This document shows positions 1-5,438 of a stretch of DNA of 6,082 bases, piece by piece. The stretch covers positions 1 to 6,082 of the forward strand of contig DXYE01000144.1 of assembly GCA_019415985.1 (NCBI GenBank), in the 5' to 3' direction. The stretch comes from Clostridiales bacterium. Lineage in GTDB: Bacteria > Bacillota > Clostridia > Oscillospirales > CAG-272. The notes under the pieces were generated by a model. It was not told the origin of the DNA. It made no database searches and saw nothing but the letters and a program-made list of their open reading frames with translations. The position numbers were made by a program, and so were the translations under genes. Every line of letters begins with the position of its first letter. Position 1 is the first letter of the stretch.

Positions 1-176
1 TGAAGCTGCTCCACAAGGCTTTCAAGGTCCAGGGTCGCAGGCTCCGATTTTGCCGATTCTTCCGGCGGACGGACATTGCGGAGATCAGGCTTGGCATAGA
101 AGGCTGTCTCAAATTTCTGACCCAACTTGTCTCTTTCATCAAAATTACCCCGTAACTTGATGTTTCTTTGATACAT
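1..176 (-). CDS. Unrecognised protein, fragment running off the left edge
   Basis: An open frame of 58 codons reads from an ATG at 176-174 to the window edge without a stop. The residues are hydrophilic and charged (start MYQRNIKLRGNFDERDKLGQ, later PEESAKSEPATLDLE), with no membrane segment or motif I can assign. Codon use beyond about position 140 is GC-richer than in the neighbouring permease, suggesting a different origin. The ATG lies 32 bases inside the end of the permease gene and has no Shine-Dalgarno sequence; an in-frame TAA lies 9 bases upstream at 185-183. It is therefore either weakly translated or, more likely, the 3' remainder of a gene cut when the AT-rich operon was inserted. 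Function unknown. Confidence 0.45.
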   Translation of the reverse strand, partial: MYQRNIKLRGNFDERDKLGQKFETAFYAKPDLRNVRPPEESAKSEPATLDLESLVEQL

Positions 177-1251
177 TTTTTGTTAGTCTATAAAATACGA
201 ATATCAATCCAACATTAAGGATGATCATAAAGACCGGCTGGCTCATACCGAAATATGTTTTCATATCAGAAAATATACCGTTTGTATGAAGCATAAAAAT
301 CGGGCAAATTTCCTGCATTTTTTGTAAAACAGGAAGGCTATCATTAAAATCAAACACAACTGGCAAGAAGCAGATGACGCAAGAAGTAATAAGCGCTGTA
401 ACAGGAGAACTCATTTGAGCACTTAAAAACAATGTAATAGTTGTCAAGGCTACAATCCCAAAAATATTCAATATTACAGAGATAAAGAACATTTGCAAAA
501 AGGTCAAATTATATATTGAAGAAGCATAATGTAATGAAGATTGAATGCTTACATTCCACCCCTGTAACCCATAGGTACAGCCATACAGAACTAAATTTAG
601 CAGTAAATACAAGAGGTATGCGCCAATTACAACTTCCAAGGCCGCTATAATTTTTGAAGTTGTGAGTTTGGTTCGGCCATACCGAGCCGAATAAATAATG
701 CTATCTGTATGAAGTGCATACTCTTCTGAGAAAACAGGAGATAGAGTGATTACAACAATTAAACATATCATTATGGACAAGATGCTCCCCATTCCAGATA
801 ATAGCTTATCCCAGCCATCGCAATATCCTAAAGTCACAGTTGGACTATTTGGATATGCTGTTTCGAGTGACTTAAAACTACCATCAGAATTTGTCAAATA
901 TTCCAGAATCGCCGCTTGGTCACGATAAACATGAACAGCAGAAAAAGCAGAATTTTCATCTTGTCCAACAGTTGCTTGTTTTGCTTGGTCGATTTTTTCT
1001 TGCATAGTAAGTAATGTGTTTTGAGAGAGTTTTCCTTCAAATATTTCTGCTACTTCCTTCCGTTGTTCAATGGCTGTAAAACCGCTTGCTAATGCCATTT
1101 TTTCAAGGTCATAATCATAGAAAACATTTTGATAATTAAATTGAAAAAAGAAAAAATAGGCAACGATAAGAACCACACCAGCTAAAAACAACATTCGTGT
1201 TTGCTTTCTCGAACATATTTTATTTCGTTCTGCTTTTATCATTTCATTCAT
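145..1251 (-). CDS. ABC-2-type transporter permease, last gene of the sigma/ABC operon
   Basis: This 368-aa integral membrane protein is probably the permease partner of the adjacent ATPase. A basic N-terminus (KAERNKICSRKQTR) leads into TM1 at about 20-38. An outer loop of about 110 residues follows, then some five further membrane segments near 155-175, 201-224, 252-279, 283-302 and 339-357. The segment after TM2 (FSEEYALHTDSIIYSARYGR, then KLTTSK) is the cytosolic coupling-helix pattern of ABC-2 permeases of drug, bacteriocin or peptide exporters. The start at 1251 is chosen because CGGAGG lies 9 bases upstream and the ATG overlaps the ATPase stop by 8 bases; a 19-codon upstream extension lies inside the ATPase gene. 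The substrate cannot be read from sequence; export or self-resistance is inferred from the family. Confidence 0.85.
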   Translation of the reverse strand: MNEMIKAERNKICSRKQTRMLFLAGVVLIVAYFFFFQFNYQNVFYDYDLEKMALASGFTAIEQRKEVAEIFEGKLSQNTLLTMQEKIDQAKQATVGQDENSAFSAVHVYRDQAAILEYLTNSDGSFKSLETAYPNSPTVTLGYCDGWDKLLSGMGSILSIMICLIVVITLSPVFSEEYALHTDSIIYSARYGRTKLTTSKIIAALEVVIGAYLLYLLLNLVLYGCTYGLQGWNVSIQSSLHYASSIYNLTFLQMFFISVILNIFGIVALTTITLFLSAQMSSPVTALITSCVICFLPVVFDFNDSLPVLQKMQEICPIFMLHTNGIFSDMKTYFGMSQPVFMIILNVGLIFVFYRLTKNVSKKHQVTG

Positions 1252-2119
1252 GCTCGGATACCTCCGCAAAATAGTATAAATACAAATCTTCCAATGTTGG
1301 ATCAACATTCCAAGCGGTTCTGCATGGTGCTTCTTGAGAAATAATCCTCAGCCGTTCTGCACCATTATTATGTTTCAGATTTGCTGTTACATAGTTCAAT
1401 TCTAATTCTTCGGCCTCTTTTCGAGATACATCACATTCCCAAACACATTTTTCAATCGGCTTCAAAATTTCTTCTGGAGAACCATGTTGAATTAACTCGC
1501 CATTTTTCATAATCAGAATCTCATTTGCGATATATTCAACATCAGAAACAATGTGAGTGGACAAAATTACAATTCTATTTTCTGCCAAAGAACTAATCAG
1601 ATTCCTAAACCGCACCCGCTCTTTCGGGTCAAGTCCAGCTGTAGGTTCATCCAAAATCAAAATACGGGGATCGTTTAGTAATGCTTGAGCAATTCCCAAG
1701 CGTTGTTTCATACCGCCGGAAAAAGTTTTGATTTTTTCGTTTTTCTGTGTGAGCAGATCAACAACCTGCAACAGCTCCATTGTGCGATTATGGGCTTTTT
1801 TAGGCGGCAGCCCCTTTATTGCAGAGATATACATCAAAAATTTATACGCTGTAAAGTTAGGATAATAGCCAAAATTTTGTGGCAGGTAGCCTAAGATATT
1901 ACGATATTTCTCGCCCAAATCATGAATGTTTTTCCCGTTAAAAAAAATGGCTCCTTTCGTTTCAGTTTGGACATCGCAAATAATTCGCATTAAAGTTGTC
2001 TTGCCCGCACCATTTGCCCCGAGTAGACCATAAACACCATTTGTTAATTTTGCGCTGAAATGATTTACAGCTTTTTTTCTTCCATATTCTTTTGAAAGAT
2101 CATTTATTGTAAGTTCCAT
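1244..2119 (-). CDS. ABC transporter ATP-binding protein
   Basis: This 291-aa ATPase energises the transporter formed with its membrane neighbours. All hallmarks are visible: Walker A GANGAGKT at 34-41, Q-loop Gln81 (GYLPQ), signature SGGMKQR at 134-140, Walker B LILDEP at 154-159 with catalytic Glu158, D-loop GLD at 162-164, and H-loop His189 (STH). The 100 or so residues after the H-loop form the accessory C-terminal part usual for ATPases of the CcmA/BcrA-like drug and bacteriocin export group. The start at 2119 has GGAG 7 bases upstream and begins exactly at the ABC domain (MELTINDLSKEYG); a longer in-frame ORF to 2209 only adds sequence antisense-free of homology inside the upstream gene. 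It overlaps the upstream gene by 16 bases and the downstream permease by 8, so translation is probably coupled. Confidence 0.93.
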   Translation of the reverse strand: MELTINDLSKEYGRKKAVNHFSAKLTNGVYGLLGANGAGKTTLMRIICDVQTETKGAIFFNGKNIHDLGEKYRNILGYLPQNFGYYPNFTAYKFLMYISAIKGLPPKKAHNRTMELLQVVDLLTQKNEKIKTFSGGMKQRLGIAQALLNDPRILILDEPTAGLDPKERVRFRNLISSLAENRIVILSTHIVSDVEYIANEILIMKNGELIQHGSPEEILKPIEKCVWECDVSRKEAEELELNYVTANLKHNNGAERLRIISQEAPCRTAWNVDPTLEDLYLYYFAEVSEHE

Positions 2120-2877
2120 ATCAATTCTCCAATCATTTTTTCTTTTTTCAAGTACAGTTGAAGTGTTTTCCCTAATAGGATAATAGATAACACATAAAAT
2201 CCAATCCATCCCCAGAACATAGACGCTTCAAATATAAATCGCTGATGGAGTACAAGAGAAAATGTTCCAGAAAGAAAAATCATACAAGCGATTAAATGAT
2301 ACAAGCTATCGTTTGTCCTGCTTTTCGCACATATAAAAAGATAACAAGTGCAAGAAATATTAAATGGAATCAAACCATACAACACCATTTCAATCATTGA
2401 TTTCTGGTAAATATATGCCATTGAAATTAAAATGACTGTTATTAGGAAAAGGTTGATTACTCCAATAATCAGCATACGACCTGCTACAATTTTTACCAGC
2501 GTTGTTCTACTAGACTGTTCAATTTCCCACATACCATAGATGTTGCTTTTAGATATTTCTATTGCACCTAATAACGCAAGGAATGGAACCATAACTGCAA
2601 GGATTGTCAATGGATAATAAAATGGAACCCTCCATTGGCCCAGGATACATGCTAATAATACTGCACATATAGTGAGTATTATTTGAACAATCCAGAAAGA
2701 AAGCGGCAGAAATTGAAGTTGGTTCAATATAATATCTCGCATTGAATTTTTATTGAATTCAGAACTATTCATGTAACTTTTTCCAGCTACGATTACTGCT
2801 TTAATTTTAGGTTCAGATGGAGCAGGCGTTTCACAACTCTGCAACCATTCTAATACACCATTTTGTTTTTGGGTCAT
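2104..2877 (-). CDS. Six-TM membrane protein with cytosolic N-terminus; possible anti-sigma or ABC subunit
   Basis: This is a 257-aa protein. Residues 1-55 are hydrophilic, without the HxxxCxxC zinc motif of classical ZAS anti-sigma factors. About six membrane segments follow (roughly 56-79, 88-107, 134-157, 161-183, 191-210, 220-240), and the C-terminus is short and basic. The stretch after the second segment (EISKSNIYGMWEIEQSSRTT) resembles the coupling region of ABC-2-type membrane proteins. The ATG overlaps the sigma stop as ATGA, and GAGGAGG lies 9 bases upstream, so the two proteins should be made in step. Position directly after a sigma gene and before the ATPase suggests one of two roles: holding the sigma factor at the membrane, or being a second permease half. 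Neither can be decided here. The coding start and membrane topology are well supported; the function is inference. Confidence 0.75.
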   Translation of the reverse strand: MTQKQNGVLEWLQSCETPAPSEPKIKAVIVAGKSYMNSSEFNKNSMRDIILNQLQFLPLSFWIVQIILTICAVLLACILGQWRVPFYYPLTILAVMVPFLALLGAIEISKSNIYGMWEIEQSSRTTLVKIVAGRMLIIGVINLFLITVILISMAYIYQKSMIEMVLYGLIPFNISCTCYLFICAKSRTNDSLYHLIACMIFLSGTFSLVLHQRFIFEASMFWGWIGFYVLSIILLGKTLQLYLKKEKMIGELIWNLQ

Positions 2878-3422
2878 ACATTATCGCCTCCTCTAAAATC
2901 AGCCAAATATCGTTCCAGTTTTTTAATCCCCTGTTGGAGCCTAGATTTTACAGTAGAAACACTAGCTTTTGTAATGGTTGCAATCTCTCGGATTTTCAAA
3001 TCATAATAAAATCGTAAAATGATGACCTCTTTTTGATAGTCCGGTAATGTGTTGATTGCATATTGAATTTGCGCTTTAAGTTCGTTAAGCTCAATTTTTT
3101 CAAAGGCATTATCAGTATCTTCTATATCTTCAAGAGTTTCTAAATCCATATACAGGGGTTTTGCTTTCTTAGTATAATTGTTACAGGTATTAACAGCAAT
3201 CGTTAGCAGGTAGTTTTGAAATTTCCCGATCTTTCGTACTGATTGAATATTCTCCAACAATTTCAAGAAAACATCTTGTGTAATATCTGCGGCGGTATCT
3301 GGATCGCCGTTCAATCGCCGACAACAAAATAGATAAATTGACTGATAATATTTTCGGACAATTATCTCAAATGCATCTGTGTCACCCGACTGGATTTTTT
3401 TAATTAGTATGAAATCTTCGAT
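2874..3422 (-). CDS. ECF-like sigma-70 family RNA polymerase sigma factor, non-canonical start
   Basis: The open frame encodes about 182 residues with both core sigma domains. Region 2 covers about 14-80 (DAFEIIVRKYYQSIYLF, then DITQDVFLKLLENI). A short acidic linker follows (LEDIEDTD at about 97-104). Region 4 covers about 118-172, with LPDYQKEVIILRFYYDLKIR and the recognition helix ASVSTVKSRLQQG. It should direct RNA polymerase to its own operon or other stress genes. The start is the problem: the frame is open from a TGA at 3431-3429, but the first ATG/GTG/TTG is TTG at 3314, inside region 2. I place the start at ATC 3422, giving (M)EDFILIKKIQSGD, because AAGGCGGTGA (one mismatch to the ideal site) ends 6 bases upstream and sigma factors of this group begin this way. 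It may be a start-codon mutation or a rare start. Confidence 0.8.
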   Translation of the reverse strand: MEDFILIKKIQSGDTDAFEIIVRKYYQSIYLFCCRRLNGDPDTAADITQDVFLKLLENIQSVRKIGKFQNYLLTIAVNTCNNYTKKAKPLYMDLETLEDIEDTDNAFEKIELNELKAQIQYAINTLPDYQKEVIILRFYYDLKIREIATITKASVSTVKSRLQQGIKKLERYLADFRGGDNV

Positions 3423-3428
3423 ACCGTG

Positions 3429-3524
3429 TCACCGCCTTCCATGTGTAAAACGCCTTACACTTAATATACAACTGAGTAACCCAAAAGGATTTAACTTTAG
3501 AAATTTTTCTTTTACTTTTTTCAT
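3429..3524 (-). CDS. Possible 31-codon leader peptide upstream of the sigma gene
   Basis: An ATG at 3524 opens a 31-residue frame with a basic N-terminus (MKKVKEKFLK), a short hydrophobic core (FGLLSCILSV) and a basic end (RRFTHGRR). It lies in the same frame as the sigma gene and ends at the TGA that overlaps the sigma ribosome binding site, only 6 bases before the proposed ATC start. AGAAGGGA precedes the ATG, but with only 2-4 bases of spacing. It could be a leader peptide that couples translation to the sigma gene, the remnant of a longer N-terminus, or chance. I do not recognise a family. Confidence 0.25.
   Translation of the reverse strand: MKKVKEKFLKLNPFGLLSCILSVRRFTHGRR
3443..3468 (-). 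promoter_or_regulatory. Inverted repeat and -10-like element before the sigma gene
   Basis: On the minus strand a TATATT box lies at 3468-3463, followed at once by the perfect 6-bp inverted repeat GTGTAA-ggcgtt-TTACAC (3460-3443), which ends just before the sigma ribosome binding site. A start of transcription would fall within or near the repeat, so it could be an operator or a 5' mRNA hairpin. No good -35 box is seen at 17 bases, as might be expected for a promoter read by the sigma factor itself, but that is speculation. Confidence 0.3.
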
Positions 3525-3721
3525 TTCCCTTCTATTGTAATTCCTGCTCTTGAAAAATATAAGATGTAATATATGGCTCGGCACAAACAGGAATGTATCC
3601 GTTTGCCTTATACTGCGGCGTTGGCCTCCCAACGGGCTTTCTTTGTCAAGGTGCTGCCTCCGGCCACGAAAGAGAGGAAACAGGGAAAGGGTAAGCTGTT
3701 TTCGCTTTCAGACCGGGCTTG
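3525..3721. other. Intergenic stretch between the sigma/ABC operon and the HTH_16 gene
   Basis: This 197-base stretch separates AT-rich cargo from the HTH_16 gene. Composition changes near 3600, from AT-rich to about even. It holds a 6-bp hairpin CGTTGG-cctc-CCAACG at 3619-3634 with only a weak T-rich run after it. Open frames of up to 57 codons exist (for example plus strand 3573-3746), but none has a ribosome binding site or recognisable motif. In Tn916 the excisionase and integrase genes follow the HTH_16 gene; neither is seen here. Confidence 0.4.
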
Positions 3722-3955
3722 TCAACTCATGCTGACAATGGAATGAATGAGCTTGATCTCCAATCGGCGCTTCATGTATTCGTCCACCCGAACATGGGGC
3801 TGGCCGTCAGGATCGTAAAGTGTCCGGGTGCAGAGCTTGTTGATATAGCCCTCATAGTACCGAAGCACCTGATCCACAGCCTGGGAATCCCCATCACGGG
3901 CGGCGTCGATCACCGAAAGAGGAAGAAGCTCCTTGCTCTTGTATGTAGGCTTCAT
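3722..3955 (-). CDS. HTH_16-type helix-turn-helix protein of conjugative transposons (Tn916 Orf8-like)
   Basis: This 77-aa protein resembles the small helix-turn-helix proteins that accompany a sigma factor gene in Tn916-like elements of Bacillota. The family pattern is visible: the N-terminal segment ELLPLSVIDAARDGDSQAVD (9-28), then VLRYYEGYINKLCTRTLYD (30-48), a short turn (DGQPHVRVDE, 50-59), and a C-terminal helix MKRRLEIKLIHSIV (61-74). Family members are about 75-80 residues, so this is full length. The start at 3955 is set by GGGAGG 11 bases upstream and by the family start. It sits 7 bases after a sigma-like C-terminal fragment, the same order as orf7-orf8 in Tn916. A role in regulating element transfer is likely from context but not shown. 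Confidence 0.85.
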   Translation of the reverse strand: MKPTYKSKELLPLSVIDAARDGDSQAVDQVLRYYEGYINKLCTRTLYDPDGQPHVRVDEYMKRRLEIKLIHSIVSMS

Positions 3956-3962
3956 CGTTTCT

Positions 3963-4064
3963 TTAACCTCCCTTCGGCATGAGTGTAGCCAATTTGATCT
4001 GCAGCTCATTGAGTGATTTTGCCCGTCGCCGCTGCACGGCGCTGCGGGACATTTGGTAAGCCAT
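3963..4064 (-). pseudogene. C-terminal fragment resembling a sigma factor region 4, cut at the attachment site
   Basis: The frame ends in TAA at 3965-3963 and its last codons contain the ribosome binding site of the HTH_16 gene. Residues SRSAVQRRRAKSLNELQIKL look like a sigma region 4.2 recognition helix and the following helix. The first ATG in frame is at 4064, one base from the tRNA half, and going further upstream the frame meets a TGA inside the tRNA T-loop. An intact Orf7-type sigma factor would be about 140 residues, so the rest is missing. An internal ATG at 4052 has AGGAG 12 bases upstream, so a 29-residue product is possible. I infer a truncated gene; a genuine tiny DNA-binding protein is the alternative. 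Confidence 0.5.
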
Positions 4065-4065
4065 A

Positions 4066-4110
4066 CTCCTAAGCGTGGGGCCGGAGGTTCAAATCCTCTC
4101 TGGGACGCCA
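4066..4110 (+). tRNA. 3' half of tRNA-Arg(CCT): attachment-site scar
   Basis: The 45 bases match a tRNA from the anticodon loop onward. The loop is CTCCTAA with anticodon CCT at 4068-4070, then the 3' anticodon strand GCGTG (4073-4077) and a 5-base variable loop. The T arm is GGAGG-TTCAAAT-CCTCT (4083-4099), then the acceptor strand CTGGGAC, discriminator G and encoded CCA (4108-4110). The bases before the loop (CCATA) cannot pair with GCGTG, and no D arm or acceptor 5' strand is present, so this is not a functional gene. A half tRNA starting at the anticodon loop is the classical footprint of tyrosine-recombinase integration. The complete gene should lie at the other end of the element. Confidence 0.88.
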
Positions 4111-4118
4111 GAAAGCAC

Positions 4119-4157
4119 CGCTGCAAGCCTTTTTTTGGGCTTGCAGCGTTTTTGTTT
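4119..4157 (+). terminator. Rho-independent terminator of the original tRNA-Arg gene
   Basis: A perfect 11-bp stem, CGCTGCAAGCC (4119-4129) with GGCTTGCAGCG (4138-4148), encloses an 8-base loop and is followed by TTTTTGTTTT. It starts 9 bases after the tRNA CCA, where a tRNA terminator belongs, and so supports the view that sequence right of 4066 is original host DNA. Confidence 0.92.
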
Positions 4158-4164
4158 TCTCCTT

Positions 4165-4201
4165 CTCCCGGTAATTTCACTTCTGTTACCGGGAGATTTT
4201 T
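4165..4201 (+). terminator. Second terminator-like hairpin
   Basis: A perfect 10-bp stem, CTCCCGGTAA (4165-4174) with TTACCGGGAG (4186-4195), has an 11-base loop and is followed by ATTTTTAT. It is a tandem backup terminator after the tRNA. It could also block minus-strand transcription, but the T-run favours the plus strand. Confidence 0.8.
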
Positions 4202-4230
4202 ATACGCCGCAAGCTTTTTTGTGATGGCGT

Positions 4231-4260
4231 TGGATTCGGCAAGGACGCATTGTTTACAAT
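4231..4260 (+). promoter_or_regulatory. Upstream promoter-like unit before the bile salt hydrolase gene
   Basis: TGGATT (4231-4236) and TACAAT (4255-4260) are 18 bases apart. The -10 box is good (one mismatch to TATAAT) but the -35 is poor. The same two hexamers with the same spacing recur 37 bases downstream, each pair preceded by TGGCG. Confidence 0.4.
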
Positions 4261-4267
4261 TTGGCGG

Positions 4268-4297
4268 TGGATTATCCCGCGCAGGGTGTGGTACAAT
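4268..4297 (+). promoter_or_regulatory. Probable promoter of the bile salt hydrolase gene
   Basis: An extended -10 element TGGTACAAT (4289-4297) is preceded at 18 bases by TGGATT (4268-4273), a weak -35. Transcription would begin near 4304, leaving a leader of about 147 bases. This is the best sigma-A-type promoter between the terminators and the gene. Confidence 0.55.
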
Positions 4298-4303
4298 ATA
4301 AAC

Positions 4304-4450
4304 CACACTGAAAATGCAGGGGCCGATGCTCACCATCGACCCGTGAACCTTGCGGCGGCCGCTATGTGCCGTGGGCGAACCATGTCCGCCCTTACGCTCT
4401 CGACGCAGGAAGGCCGCGCTGCATCTATTATAATTAAAGGGGTGTTTACC
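4304..4450 (+). other. Leader region of the bile salt hydrolase mRNA with small hairpins
   Basis: No gene is supported here. Two short stems are visible: CGATG-ctcac-CATCG (4324-4338) and GGGCG with a 9-base loop and CGCCC (4373-4391). The frame is open into the hydrolase, but upstream in-frame ATGs would give a product without the required N-terminal cysteine. A TATAAT-like stretch in TATTATAATTAAAGG just before the gene lacks a -35 partner. No known riboswitch is recognised. Confidence 0.35.
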
Positions 4451-5425
4451 ATGTGTACAGCTGCAACCTATACAACCGACAGTTTCTACTTTGGCCGCAA
4501 TCTCGATTACGAATTTTCCTACGGTGACGAGGTCACCGTTACGCCGCGGGCCTACCCGTTTAGCCTGCGCTGCATGGGGGACTTCCGCACAAAATATGCG
4601 ATGATCGGCATGGCCTACGTGGCGGGGGAGTACCCCCTCTACTATGACGCCGTCAATGAGAAGGGCCTGGGCATCGCAGGGCTGAACTTTGTCGGCAATG
4701 CAGTCTACCACCCGGCGCAGGATGGCAAAAGCAACGTCGCCCAGTTTGAGCTGATCCCCTGGCTGCTGGGCAGCTGTGCGACGCTGGCCGAGGTGCGCAC
4801 GCTGCTTGCAAAAACCAACATCGTCAATATCCCGTTCAGTGAGCAGCTGCCCCTCGCGCAGCTGCACTGGCTCATTGCCGACAAAACGGGGAGCATCGTG
4901 GTGGAGTCCACCGCCGACGGCCTGCACATCTACGATAACCCCGTCGGTGTACTGACGAACAATCCGCCGTTCCCGCAGCAGCTTTTCGCACTGAACAACT
5001 ACCGCGCACTCTCGCCGCGCACGCCTGCGGTTGCGTTTGCGGACGGCCTTGACCTGCCCGTCTACAGCCGCGGCCTCGGTGCGCTGGGCCTGCCGGGCGA
5101 TCTGTCCAGCCAGTCCCGCTTTGTGCGTGCGGCCTTTGTGCGGATGAACGCGAAATCCGGCAGCAGCGAGGCCGAGAGCGTCGGGCAGTTCTTCCACATC
5201 CTGCACGCTGTCGAGCAGCAGCGCGGCTGCTGTGAGCTGGATGGCGGCAAGTACGAGATCACGCTCTACACAAGCTGCTGCAACGCTGACAAGGGCATTT
5301 ACTACTACACGACCTACGGCAACCACCAGATCACTGCCGTCGATATGCACCGGGAAAACCTTGACGGGGACAGGCTGGTCCGCTATCCGCTGGTGCAGGG
5401 CGAACAAATTGCGCTGCAAAACTGA
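4451..5425 (+). CDS. bsh: Choloylglycine hydrolase family protein, probable bile salt hydrolase
   Basis: This 324-aa N-terminal nucleophile hydrolase is predicted to cleave glycine or taurine from conjugated bile salts in the cytoplasm. Removal of Met1 exposes the catalytic Cys2. The known catalytic and binding residues are in place: Arg16 and Asp19 (FGRNLDY), Asn79 (GLN), Asn171 (TNNPPF) and Arg223 (SQSRFVR). Length matches typical bile salt hydrolases (about 315-340). The start at 4451 is fixed by the need for Met-Cys and by AAGGGGTG 6 bases upstream; the longer frame from 4250 would bury the nucleophile. The loop before Leu-Pro-Gly-Asp reads SRG at 206-208, a motif reported in lactobacilli to go with taurine preference. 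No signal peptide is present. It lies in host DNA just beside the element. A penicillin V acylase role is the alternative, less likely given the sequence pattern. Confidence 0.94.
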   Translation: MCTAATYTTDSFYFGRNLDYEFSYGDEVTVTPRAYPFSLRCMGDFRTKYAMIGMAYVAGEYPLYYDAVNEKGLGIAGLNFVGNAVYHPAQDGKSNVAQFELIPWLLGSCATLAEVRTLLAKTNIVNIPFSEQLPLAQLHWLIADKTGSIVVESTADGLHIYDNPVGVLTNNPPFPQQLFALNNYRALSPRTPAVAFADGLDLPVYSRGLGALGLPGDLSSQSRFVRAAFVRMNAKSGSSEAESVGQFFHILHAVEQQRGCCELDGGKYEITLYTSCCNADKGIYYYTTYGNHQITAVDMHRENLDGDRLVRYPLVQGEQIALQN

Positions 5426-5438
5426 TTTTACACCCAAA

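Larger units (their letters stand above)
1..4065. mobile_element. End of an integrative (probably conjugative) element in tRNA-Arg, partial
   Basis: The sequence left of the tRNA-Arg 3' half at 4066-4110 is read as the inner end of an integrated element. Three things seen support this. The tRNA half has no 5' partner in the window. The gene nearest the edge is an HTH_16 protein typical of Tn916-like elements. Base composition changes from AT-rich (ABC operon) and mixed (edge genes) on the left to clearly GC-rich on the right. By the usual geometry of tRNA-targeting recombinases, the intact tRNA and probably the integrase lie beyond position 1. No integrase, relaxase or secretion gene is visible, so 'conjugative' is inferred from the HTH_16 gene. 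The sigma/ABC operon at 145-3422 would be cargo. Confidence 0.62.

Noticed and set aside
746..928. Small plus-strand ORFs inside the ABC operon (also 1685-1894 and 2817-3017)
   Set aside because: They lie antisense to well-supported genes and have no signals of their own.
2874..3314. Sigma factor starting at TTG 3314
   Set aside because: It would remove the first half of region 2 although sequence coding for it continues in frame upstream, and there is no ribosome binding site before this TTG.
3573..3746. 57-codon plus-strand ORF between the sigma operon and the HTH_16 gene
   Set aside because: No ribosome binding site, no recognised motif, and its end overlaps the HTH_16 gene on the other strand.
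4021..4110. Complete tRNA gene on the plus strand
   Set aside because: The bases before the anticodon loop neither pair with the 3' anticodon strand nor contain a D arm or acceptor 5' strand.
4250..4450. N-terminal extension of the bile salt hydrolase
   Set aside because: The family needs a cysteine right after the initiator methionine; the extension has no ribosome binding site and overlaps the promoter region.
3722..5437. 571-codon minus-strand ORF
   Set aside because: Most of it is the antisense shadow of the bile salt hydrolase gene and runs through the terminators and tRNA half; only its last 77 codons are a real gene, with its own ribosome binding site.
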